Positions 53,965 through 64,000 of a stretch of 64,000 bases of DNA are shown piece after piece (positions within the stretch are counted from its first letter, which is position 1; each line of letters starts with the position of its first letter). The position numbers and the translations under genes are program-made. Source of the stretch: Pteria penguin (lineage: Eukaryota; Mollusca; Bivalvia; Pterioida; Pteriidae); the NCBI GenBank assembly GCA_035048485.1, contig CM068584.1, positions 57,971,739-58,035,738 of the forward strand, given 5' to 3'. The notes beneath the pieces were generated by a model. That model did not search any database and had not been told where the DNA came from. It saw only the letters and a program-made list of their open reading frames with translations.

Positions 53965-55095
53965 AGATATTAAGGTACCCGGACTCGTGACACTCGGGTT
54001 TCAATTATTTTACCTTTAGTATCTATTTTACAACTGCCCCGCAGTGGATTAAGGGCATTGAAATCGCCCAGTAAAATGTAAGGTTTAGGCAACTGTTGAA
54101 AAGGATTATTAAGTTCAGCCAGATTTACATTTGTGTTAGGTGGAATATATATGCAAAAGAGATTTATAGTTTTATGCAATGTTACTCGAACAGCAACAGC
54201 TTGAAAGTTGGTATTAAAGTTTGAGAGAACCACGCAGAACAGAATTTCGAGTAAGAGTAGATGAACCACTTATGACTCTGTCTTACGCATTATATACATG
54301 ATGAAGTAAAAAGTCTTTAAACTGAAGGTTATCATTGACTGTAAGATCGGTTTCCTGAAGACGGATGTAATTCATTTATATTTACTTTCTAACCTCCACA
54401 GTTCCACTGGATTATAGAATCGTGATATTTCATGGTAATTTTAATCTCGCAAGTGAGGGCATGCAACCTTTTTTCGTAGGGGACTTACTGCAATCTCTAG
54501 CGTTTTACGAATTATTCTTATCTTCAGCAGCACTACTGCAATGAATATTGTTATTCGCAGCAGAAGGAGATATACTTTCCTACATGTCTACTTCAAGCAC
54601 ATCATATTTAATCTTTGTGACCACATCAGGACTAGACAAATTACATTGAGAAGCAGATTTAGAGGACATTTGAAGTTGAGTTTTGTAGGGTTTTTTCTAA
54701 GATAAGCTTTTATTTTTATTTGCGACGACTGATGTTTGTGACAAGGATGTTTGACAAGATGGTGTTGACACTGATACTGATGATGACGAAAAACCAGAAG
54801 TAGAGAGCAGATCTGCGTTCAAACCTGATACTTCGGTTTGACACGCGACAGACACAGTTTTCTTAGTAGAAACTATAGAAGCATAGCTATTAGTAGCTGC
54901 TGAACGAGCATGAGTAGTATTGTAAATATTTCTAGCCTCAGAAAACGAAATACCCTTCTTAACCTTGATTTTAATGATGTTGACTTCTCTTTGATATAAT
55001 GGACACTCCTTTGAGGATGCACAACGACTCCCTTTGCAGCTTGCACATTTAATTTCTGCACAACAAAGTCCAGAAAAGCAAAATGGTCGTCATAT
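53965..55095 (-). pseudogene. LINE ORF1 zinc-knuckle part and endonuclease fragment (Jockey/CR1-like)
   Basis: 55090-54690 reads CAEIKCASCKG, CASSKECPLYQRE and KKGISFSEARNIYN, an ORF1 C-terminus with zinc knuckles and the ISF.EAR motif. 54269-53970 reads VAVRVTLHKTINLFCIYIPP and PYILLGDFNALNP, an apurinic-endonuclease-type domain with the GDFNA core. RT is absent, cut off at about 53960 next to the MULE fragment. Confidence 0.7.
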
Positions 55096-55590
55096 TCTTC
55101 AATACCAGTATATAATAGAATAAATACACGAGTAAACAGTGTTCGAACGTATTCCGTGTATTATAAATTCACCGATAAGCAGAGATAGATCAGTAAGTCA
55201 ACTTATTATTCTATATAATTCTATATCTTTTGTCATTTCTTTGACGAGGCACTCTTGCTATCACAGTTGCCGGTAAATTTCGTGTCAGACCGAAAACATT
55301 TGCTACTACTCAATACTACATCCAAAAGCTATTTTCAGCAGCATTAAACTTTTGAACCAGACTCCCTCAAGACCCCAACCCCAATATTCATCTTGTCATT
55401 GGATGAAAAGATATATCATTATATTTATAATCTGTACAATTATTACATAGAAATTATTCATTCCAATAGTGATCAGTAATCTCTGTATGCCCCAACAAAA
55501 CTGCTATTTTTTCAGTGTAATTACAATTCAATTTATAATATTAAATATACTTTACTGAAACTCACCAATAAACACTTCTTTTGTAAAATT

Positions 55591-55961
55591 GTGTCAATTA
55601 AAATAATCAAGAAGGTGAGGCCTGGCCCTTACCAGAAAACATTGCGTACATTTGGGAGTCCCCACAAGTATGATGAAAATAAATTGCTGTCATTTGAACT
55701 ATCAGACAACACATCAGTACTCAATGCAGTCTGCTTTGACAAAGCAATATATCCATTATTTACTGCCAATAGTGGAGTTGTATTAAGAAATATAATAATG
55801 AAAGCAGAAGAAATTGTGATAGCTAGACAAACCGCTGTTTTCAAATGCCAGCCTATGGAAGTCTCTGAAGAATACCATCGAGAGGGATACGTAATGATTA
55901 ATACTCCAACACTAGAAATTATTCCAGTGTCCTGCATCTTAATAAACGAACGAATCATTAA
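55591..55961 (+). CDS. Single exon with OB-fold-like pattern, unknown protein
   Basis: Open exon ending at a GTAAGT donor (55962). It encodes VRPGPYQKTLRTFGSPHKYD, then alternating strands FELSDNTSVLNAVCFDKAIY, GVVLRNIIMKAEEIVI and TLEIIPVSCI. This resembles an RPA-type single-stranded-DNA-binding OB fold as found in transposon-associated genes. No neighbouring exon was found. Low certainty for function, moderate that it is or was coding. Confidence 0.35.
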
Positions 55962-57044
55962 TGTAAGTATTAAATTGATTTCAGTGTTCCTGAAATCTGT
56001 GTGAACTGAACTATTAGCGAAACTTTGTTCCTCATAAGAAGAATAAATTTTGCTGTTTTTGGTCGGAATTGCTTATCTTAGCGGTCAATCGACTCTTACT
56101 GTAATTCGAAGTACGCTGAATTCCTCCTCACTTAGAATAGTGCATCAATGTATATCACGGGACACGCGTTTCTGTCCAGGAAATTATTTAAATAGTATTG
56201 TTTGGGTTAATGAAGGATAATTAAAAAAACCTAGACATCATTTCATCTCACCTAAGCCCAAGGCTCAAATGAGATATAGTTTTACCTGATCGAAAATATC
56301 ACAAATCATGTGAAGTAAAAAACGATGAAGTACCGAAGGGTAAACCATATCTCATAGTTCATGGAATAAAGGGGACAATATCGTGTTTAGCGTCATATTC
56401 AGACAAATGCGAACCCCAATAAAATCGAGGTGAGACCAGGTGCCCGGGAGGAGTAAGCGTCTCCTGTTTGTATGCAACAGCCGTCGCAAACGTCCTGCAA
56501 CAACCTTTCAACTCGAGGAGGTAAATACATAAATATACAAGCATGAACACACGAAGGAGACGGGAACATAAAGTCAAATTTCCATTCAAGACAAGAAATG
56601 CTGCCTGCCTGGAATTCCGGGGTCGGAAACGCAGGTGAACAAATATCTATATACATGTATACACATATTATGTCATATTAAGTATAGTCAAAAAGTTAAG
56701 GTGGTTATTTGGTATGGTCAGGTCCCAAAATATCGGTTAACATTCAAGCAGATCCATGAATTCTACCAATGGCAGCCGCTATCGTAGACTGCATTTGTGT
56801 CCCATACGTTAGGAACATGTTGAATATGCCTTCAACTTATATAGCCAAAGTGGACTGCGCATCCATAAAAGTCTGACAAAGGAACATATATATTTGACCA
56901 GAACTTTCAAAATGAGAAACAGGTTAGCCACGTGGATGCTAAATAAAGATTTGTTATATCTAATGCAATGATATCAATCTTCTCTACAAGTACAATATGG
57001 TGAGCTGCTGAAAACCATTAAACTATTGACCTACACATCAGAAA
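55962..57044. other. Mostly non-coding DNA with one dispersed repeat
   Basis: Apart from the repeat at 56395-56510, no gene or RNA was recognised. Confidence 0.4.
56395..56510 (-). repeat. Dispersed repeat copy 2
   Basis: Inverted relative of 40001-40095: CGAACCCCAATAAAATCGAGG, GAGACCAGGTGCCCGGGAGG, AGTAAGCGTCTCCTGTTTG, CAACAGCCGTCGCAAACG. Confidence 0.5.
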
Positions 57045-57332
57045 GTGGATATTTTCATGGACCATTGGTCTATTCATGCCATCAATGATCCAAGAATGGC
57101 CACAATAAAAAGTACGAAATTCGTTCGCAACTGGGAACAAGACCCAACCTTAAAGTCATACAATGTCATAACCAGAGAAACTAGGGAAGATGTAGATTCC
57201 TGTCTCATGTGGTTCTCGGCGTTATCTGTGGGAGAATTGTGTCTGATGGACATAGTCTCACTCCAGCATTTGTCAATTCTGACCCGACTGAAAATTATTT
57301 TTGCCAACAGAGAGGGATCTGCAATGGACTAA
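57045..57332 (+). pseudogene. Open fragment, possibly transposase tail
   Basis: 95 codons open: MATIKSTKFVRNWEQD, VITRETREDVDSCLMWFSAL. The ITRET.ED pattern vaguely recalls P-element/THAP9-type transposases, but no catalytic motif is present. Called as unknown. Confidence 0.25.
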
Positions 57333-57790
57333 AACAAATCCAACAGTACAGCAGTATGGACCCAGTAATAATGCAATAGTTCTAGGGCAGACCACCATTT
57401 ACAAGTATCTCTAGTGAACCTGTACACCATGAGGATGCTTTGTTAACATTGAAATAACTGTATGTGTTTCTTTAAAATGGTAAACTTAATGACTAAGTTT
57501 CAGTGTTTTCCCTCCTCTCCGCATGGGTGTTTGTCCCTGAAAGGGTTAATGACAATCTCAGGGCGTAGTTGGGGCGTCCATTACCTAATCATTGCAAGGA
57601 AACAAATTCGTCTCCACATGTGAGCAGGCTGAAATAAACCAGAATCGTCTCTTGCAAGCACAGAGGCAGGTCAAAAATTCCTTCTGGAAGAAAGAGGTTG
57701 GAAAAATGGAGGGGGCCTCAAACTGCCGCTTGCTTCAAAACATGGGGTCCGATTGCAACATATATTTCACATCTCTTTCGACATAGTAGG

Positions 57791-57969
57791 AAGGGGCAGG
57801 CTTGGTGTAGTGGTTAAGCGCTTGGCTTACGGCGCCGACGATCCGGGTTCGATTCCTGGGTTGCGCCACCATGTTTAAGAGGTTGGTAACCTCCTGCTTC
57901 CATGTCGCGATATAACTGAAATATTGTTGAAAGCGACGTAAAACACAAATTAATCCATCAACCAACCAA
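57791..57969 (+). mobile_element. Complete family A SINE with target duplication
   Basis: A box GGCTTGGTGTAGTGGTTAAG, B box GGGTTCGATTCC, body CCTCCTGCTTCCATGTCGCG and TATAACTGAAATATTGTTG, tail CAACCAACCAAC-like. CGACATAGTAGG flanks it exactly on both sides (57779-57790, 57970-57981). Best-preserved copy of the family in this window. Confidence 0.85.
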
Positions 57970-57981
57970 CGACATAGTAGG

Positions 57982-59247
57982 GAATCAATATGTACGTCCA
58001 AACAGATATCAACCTTTGAGGATATACTGTCTTGATAACTCCTACTCTGAGAAAACAAACATTCAATAATGGTCCAAATATCGATGTTCTCAAACCTTCA
58101 GCTGCATAGTATGTTAAAATGCCAAAGCACAGGTGTATATATACAAATGTAAAGTTAAAAATTATGCCTTAGAATCTCGTCTTTATCTGATCTGTATTCA
58201 TTACAAATGTGTTCTGACTGTAAGATTACATCTCGCACATGATAACTTCGTTACTTCGTGCTTACGGAGAAAATATCAATTGCCATACCACTTCCAATTG
58301 AGTAGAATCCTTATTGCATACAAGAACTTCAAGGATGCTGCCAACAATAGATTAGAGATTTCTTTTTGGAAATGGACTCCTAGGGGGCGATTCTCTAAAG
58401 GTAAAACTAGTTGAAACAATACCGGGGTTCGTAATCTTGTCCTCTTTAGATTAAAAAAAAAATAAAATAAGTGTATACCTTTATGTTTATTCTTTCAATA
58501 TCAGATGATTCCCCTTCCAGGGCTTTTTAAAGATTTAATCTTGCACCAGGTCTTCCTCCACAGGCCTTCGTCTCCCCACTCATTCCTTTGATAATATGAT
58601 TTCGGTCAACGTTGTTTACAAATGGTCTGCATTTGACAAGACCTAAAACAAGGAATGCACATTATTTTATATAAATTTACTCGATCTCCAAGTTGAAAAC
58701 ATGAGGTATAAGAAATTATGCATTAAAATGTGTATGTTTCATAATATTGTGTATCATGTCTTACATTTATAGTTGAATTCAAATATAACAAGCAAGGAGA
58801 ACAATCGATTGGCAACAAGAACTATTATATGAATGAATGAATGTTAATCCGTCCAACGTTGTGCACCTTTTGAGGTTCAAATTTCTTTACAGTGTCTCCT
58901 GTTAAACATGTTTAAACACAAAGTACGACAAAATACATTATCATTATATTACATTATTAGTTAATTTGTCGCGATAGCCAGCTTTGAGTATACCTACATT
59001 GAATTCACTCGGGTTTTCTGAAGTCACACACCACGAACTCTCGACTTTTTCTGTACATTTAGCTTTGATGTTTCCTGGATCGGCAGCAATTGAAGCGATA
59101 TCCATTTTCCCTAACATAACGTTTGCGTTCGTTAATAGGTTTAGATTAAAATATTTGACAGTGCTTCAACCCGTGCATTGAACCTGGATTACAGGGACAT
59201 TCACGTACGCTTTCGGTCGCTTAAACACCCCGTTTCCTAGTCTTTAA
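57982..59247. other. Gene-poor spacer
   Basis: An open frame at 58133-58414 has no domain or splice support. Nothing else recognised. Confidence 0.4.
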
Positions 59248-59506
59248 AGCCGGCGTGGCCTAGTGGTATCGCGTCGGACTCCTGATCGGGAGGCCGGGGT
59301 TCGAGTCCCGCTCTGGTCATGCCGGTGTCATGTCTTTCGGATGAGACAATAAAAACCGAGGCCCGTGTCGTGGTATGCATGGCACGTTAAAGATCCCTCA
59401 CTGCTTCGGGTGGGTCCGTTGCAAAGGTCAAAATTTGTATGCTCCGCATCAGGCAGATGCCGTCACCATATTCGTGGTGTGACGTAAAACAAAAATCAAT
59501 CAATCC
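59248..59506 (+). mobile_element. Family B SINE, full copy
   Basis: tRNA-like head GCCGGCGTGGCCTAGTGGTA (A box) and GGGGTTCGAGTCCC (B box), body with GGTATGCATGGCACGTTAAAG and CATCAGGCAGATGCCGTCAC, tail GACGTAAAACAAAAATCAAT followed by an (AATC)n end. Confidence 0.85.
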
Positions 59507-59705
59507 CAGTCCTTTAATGGGTTCTCTTTTGGTTGTAATGCCCTGATGGCAAATATACAAAGTTTATTTATCATCGAGGTAAACATGAAGTCAAAATAGC
59601 AAATACAAATGGCGTTTTGAGGAACATCTGTCATTAACATATTCATACAAAAGTTCACTATAAAAAGGAAAATTTATAACAGTTATACAATACACATCAT
59701 TTTAT

Positions 59706-59943
59706 GATTGATTGATTGATTTTTGTTTTACGTCACACCACGAATATTTCACGTATATGGTGACGGCATCTGCCTGATGCGGGGCATACAAATTTTTACC
59801 TTTGCAACGGACCCACCCGAAGCAGTGATGGATCTTTAACGTGCCATGCATACCACGACACGGGGCCTCGGTTTTTACTCTCTCATCGGAAAGACATGAC
59901 ACCGGCATGACCAGAGCGGGACTCGAACCCCGGCCTCCCGATC
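59706..59943 (-). mobile_element. Family B SINE, inverted 5'-truncated copy
   Basis: The reverse complement of the copy at 59248: GATTGATTGATTTTTGTTTT at the left and GGACTCGAACCCCGGCCTCC at the right. It stops before the A-box end. Confidence 0.85.
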
Positions 59944-62747
59944 ATAATGAATACAATAAAATTTATTAAATTATTAAATTTTATTAAATTAATTTAAATT
60001 ATTTATTAAATTTATTAAAATTGGTTCCATGTCCTGCTGTAGGGACAATCTTTTCGTAATTATAAATTTGCGTATAATTCCGTAAAGATGAGGTCTTTTT
60101 TTTTAATAAATACTTTTTGGAACGATATCTTGTTTGAAACACATATGTACCAACGATTTTTAGTGCTGTATTTATGCATATCTTGTGTATATATGTATGT
60201 ACCCTGTGTTATATCTCAAAATATGAAAACTATACTGCAGTACTTGTTGTTTATTGTATCTTTGACTTTGATAAATGAAATAAAGTTATTAATTCTATGT
60301 CAGAGTTTCGTTATACTTTATAATATAAACTGTATAAGATGTTCATACTTGTAAATTAACATAAACCGAAGTTAAGTACAACTTTATCTAAGTCATGTAA
60401 TTATATACGTTTGAAATAAACAAACACCGGAACAAGCGACACCAATATATAATACATACATTTACTGAATTCAACAATAACAAGCCTCTTTGTGAAATAT
60501 ATTTGCCACTTATTGAAGGTATTTTGAGAATAGAATTAATTAATACCACTGTATAATCTTCGACTGCGTTACTGTTATGTATACTCCCAATCCACAAGAC
60601 AGATTTTCAAGGTTATTTCCGTGGTGGATTTTAAACATTGAATTATATGCATAAATGAAATATTAACAAATAAATCACAACATTATGTCAAAATTAGGCG
60701 AATTTATCAGTAAGAGTTATCTCCCACATTAGTATGGAGAAACTTTTAGTATAGTGATAACAAGAAATCAGAAACAATTCGAGATGAATTCCTGAAAACT
60801 TACGATGCGTTTTTTTTTTGCTCCATTATACAGAGATATAACATGTTTTTGCAATATTATTCCATTGACATCACTGAACTCTGATTTGCGTATCTGATTT
60901 GTATCAGATGTTGGTCTGATAGAAAACAATATCACCATAAAATATTCAATTTGTGATAAACACCATGACGATTTTGTCTCAACCGAAAAAGCCGTTTTAA
61001 AGGGTAAATATCGTGTTGTACCTGGGTATCTGAGTAATCATAAAGAAAAGAACAGAATAGGAGACAGGAAGATAAAACCATTCATTACCTACTCGGATCT
61101 TCATGCCTATTCTTATAACAGAATTCTGCACTACGTGAAACTCTGAACCGGCCCATCACTTTTAATAACAAAGATATGACCATATGCTGACATCAGATAT
61201 ACAAACCAGCTGAATGCTATATGCCCACAAAATCTCTCTCTCCATTGCATTAATGTTCTGTTTACATAGGCAAGCATTGTTTTATAAATGGAGGAAAACA
61301 AGATATAACAACAAAGAAATTTATTGCACTCATCATGATTTTCTAGTAAAACTTGCATCAGTATATTATGACGAAATGCGAAGTGTGAACAATAAACTCA
61401 TATATTTATCGAAAGAGTATGAAAATAACATCATATGTCGATACAATGAAGAAGTATAATGCATATGAACATTAAATTAAACGCGTATTAAACGATCGTG
61501 AAAATATAGAAAATTAGTGGGTGAATGACAATCACCACGAAAATAAGAAGTACTTAATTTTTTAACCGAGATTGAAATATTTTTGTGAACAAAAGGAATA
61601 TTGCTGAGCTTAATTTATATATTGTATCATTATGAGGTAGTAATGAATAGCTATTATAATGGAGTGTACACTGTACATTTGCTTTAGATTAATATGACCT
61701 CAACATAGAAGAGTAAATAAAAAGTAACTCCCAATAAGAAAGAAATGGTAAAGCTAGACAACACTGGGTACATTAATAACAAGTATTTCAAATCAAACAA
61801 GACCAAATTGCTAATAATCTAAATTCTAAACAAAAATGCACATTATAACATACATGGCTGCGTAGCATGACTATTGCACCATTAGCAATTACTAGCAACA
61901 GTGGTGTTTTAATACTGATAAAAATATTTGGCAAGCTGGATTTATTTGGCAACAAAAGATTTAATATAAAATATCTTCTTCAGCAAATAAAACTAAAATT
62001 AAACTTAATATGATAACTTTCATGCCTTTAATGAAAGTATTAAACAGAATTTGTTATACCTGTGATGAATTGGAGGATTTTGTTTTTCACATTGAAGACA
62101 GTATATAAAAAATTGTAACAAACAAATCATGGATAAAGTTGTTAACTACAAACATGAAGGAATGTGTCTCACGTTACCAGTCTATTCAACAAAACAAGCA
62201 GTATTGAATGTGTTCAGGCAAGTAATGTATATTAACAATGCTGATGAACAAAAACTAAAGACAACCTATCTATTGCATATAAAAAATCCCAAGTATATCA
62301 TGCAATTCATGTGAAAGTTTTAATCTATAAACCGTCTTCCCTTCCCGGTTTCTACTTTCATAATATTCTTTCTCCTGGTTTACCCTCGTTGCCAAAATGT
62401 TAGCCATCGTTGTAGGTTCTCTTTTAGGTGGCGTTTCCTTCATTTTCGTTTTTTTTTTTATTTGTTTAATCGATGTTTATGATACAACAGAAGAGAAAAA
62501 CAAGACTTTTAACTAGTATTATTTGAAAAAATAAAGAAGTTTTTGTCTCTCCTGAAAAGTTGAACATTTTGACTTACGACACTGATATTTGAGCGACGAT
62601 ATGTGATGTAGAACATATGCGCATTTATGATCAATATACATAGCATGTTAAGACTTCAGTTTGATAAACTTACTTTTTTTATAGTCTTTTATTTATGTTT
62701 CAAATCGGTTATTATCTGTTTAGTGTATCCCGTTTTCAGAATCAGAA
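59944..62747. other. Long AT-rich region without recognised genes
   Basis: Begins with a TTATTAAA-rich simple repeat (59955-60020). Open frames at 60088, 61214 and 62129 lack domains, signal sequences and splice context. A possible acceptor (CCGTTTTCAG) at 62741 leads to the next entry. Confidence 0.4.
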
Positions 62748-63090
62748 ATGCCTCCCCGTCAGAAAGCAAAGACAAGCTTACAGCCCTCCTGCGAGGCGGT
62801 AAAGATCGAAAACTTCAAGGCCCCAGGTAGCCACAACTGTGGCGGCAGTTGAAACCATGTCTATAGAAAACACTAATAACACACAGCGGAGTGTGTCCGT
62901 AAACAACTCCGTCATACGGGTAGCAGCCAGAGTAGACATTAGTGCCATGGCACGTGAAATCATTCGGCAACAGAATTTATAGACACAAAGCACAATATCA
63001 GAGGCAATGAATTCACCCGTAACGGTACAGGAAAAATCACAGGTCAGCATGGAAACCTCAATCATACAGAATTCTGCCAACACAGAGTAA
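62741..63090 (+). pseudogene. Broken exon, possible mobile-element protein start
   Basis: After GTTTTCAG, an ATG at 62748 opens MPPRQKAKTSLQPSCEAVKI. In another frame VETMSIENTNNTQRSVSV, VAARVDISAMAREIIRQQ and ISEAMNSPVTVQEKSQVSME can be read up to about 63090, with stops. It looks like the Ser/Thr-rich start of an element-encoded protein with frame breaks. Family not recognised. Confidence 0.3.
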
Positions 63091-63120
63091 ACTAACTCAG
63101 AGAATGTAATTAATTTAGTT

Positions 63121-63214
63121 ATCAGTTATATCGCGACATGGAAGCAGGAGGTAACCAACCTCTTAAACATATTGGGCAACCCGGGAATCGAACCCGAATC
63201 GTCGGCGCCGCAAG
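63121..63214 (-). mobile_element. Family A SINE, inverted partial copy
   Basis: TATATCGCGACATGGAAGCAG, TAACCAACCTCTTAAACATA, B-box complement GGAATCGAACCCGAATCG, GGCGCCGCAAGCC. The tail and the very 5' end are missing. Confidence 0.75.
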
Positions 63215-64000
63215 CCCCTCGAAGCGGAAGAAATTTCCAAAACAAAACAAAAACCCTGGGAAAATGAGTATATTTGACATCTTTGGAAATATCTTGGCCA
63301 AACAAAGTAAGACCAAAGTTAAGATATACCAAGTGATATAGTAGAGCGTTGACACGCAGTGGAACCAGTCCAGTTATAACAATGCGAAAACATACGTGGC
63401 CGGAAACCGGAACAAATGTAAATCTAGTTCAAAAGGGATCAATAAGAAAACCGTGTCCAAGTTTTGAAATTATGAAAAGGCCGGTAGCGGGGTCAATCGT
63501 GGCATACGTGCGAGAAATATTACTTATACTTATCAAAGAAACGAGTTTTCATATTTGTACTACAAAGGAAAGGTATTTTCGGACGGACTTTCGACCGAGC
63601 CATTAGGTTGAACATCACCTTGAGACCAAAGTAGTTTAAAAAGTACGCACTCTACATATTGACGTGAAAAATGAACATAACATAGATTCCCAATCTGGAA
63701 AAAAGTTCCCAACCTCGAATGGATTAGTAACAGTAGTGTCATCGCATGTCATTTGCATTAACCTAAATAGATAAAAATCTATATGATTTAATCTTTTATA
63801 ACTTGCAAGAATCCAGTCCGGTCTTCATATACAGTTCATTTCATTTGAAATATGACAAATGAAAATTGATACAAAACACATTTACCATAACAATTCAGAA
63901 GCTATAGATGTAGATTAAAAAATAACTGATAGTTTGGCTATATTGATTGATTGATTGATTGGTGTTTTACTGGCAGAGCACATTTTATCATGTTGATGTC
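63215..64000. other. Non-coding end of window
   Basis: No gene recognised. GATTGATTGATTGATTGGTGT at 63944-63964 looks like the 3' tail of another minus-oriented SINE that continues beyond the window. Confidence 0.4.

Noticed and set aside
58133..58414. 93-codon plus-strand open frame
   Set aside because: No recognisable domain, no splice context and no codon-bias evidence.

Overview
This looks like a stretch of animal nuclear genome, most likely from a marine mollusc (bivalve-like). It is AT-rich. Genes are split by GT/AG introns, with AATAAA-type polyadenylation signals. There are tRNA-derived SINEs with target-site duplications, non-LTR retrotransposons of several clades, Ty3/Gypsy elements, and FLYWCH/MULE and YqaJ/DDE DNA transposons. 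No rRNA, no CRISPR array and no prokaryotic operon was seen. The mollusc assignment rests on the repeat style and is an inference.

Left arm (1-8.7 kb). This is the only part that looks like a set of compact, mostly intact genes rather than transposon debris. A tandem array of NF-kB-like and CRE/ATF-like sites leads into a TATA box and an intronless gene (513-1298) encoding a CARD-like domain followed by two PC4-like single-stranded-DNA-binding domains. Next come two degenerate tRNA-like units. A nine-exon minus-strand gene (3991-2156) has micro-exons of 18-21 nt, and every junction keeps the same phase. Divergent from it is a plus-strand gene (4644-7476) for a secreted-then-anchored membrane protein. 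Reading through or splicing out its last introns swaps one transmembrane segment and tail for another. Finally a TATA-driven C2H2 finger gene (7907-8691) runs into a repeat. The functions of these genes are not known to me. The mix of an innate-immune-type CARD, kB sites and a mucin-like type I membrane protein suggests a defence-related or virus/transposon-derived gene cluster.

Middle (8.7-34 kb). A field of short perfect hairpins (9.8-12.1 kb) precedes a young Ty3/Gypsy element (12120-19692, minus strand). Its LTRs are nearly identical, it has a 4-bp target duplication, gag and pol, and an env-like membrane-anchor remnant. A Mutator-like element (20098-25861) follows. Its inverted ends are made of short sub-repeats, and it carries a PHD-FLYWCH-MULE gene with a LINE and a nested SINE in its first intron. 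Then come an array of palindromes (26.1-26.6 kb), two small in-phase exons of an unknown acidic protein, and a frameshifted but nearly full-length LINE (33.48-29.94 kb, minus).

Right (34-64 kb). Minus-strand debris with an integrase/chromodomain fragment and other virus-like-transposon genes lies at 34.9-39.95 kb and includes a 374-bp tandem duplication. A YqaJ/DDE transposon of ISL2EU type (about 43.5-47.9 kb) follows, with a second copy of its right end at 41.6-42.7 kb. Next are a deleted Gypsy element (48.37-51.72 kb), LINE pieces, a second MULE fragment (53.3-53.9 kb), an OB-fold-like exon, and SINEs of two families. The last 4 kb is mostly non-coding.
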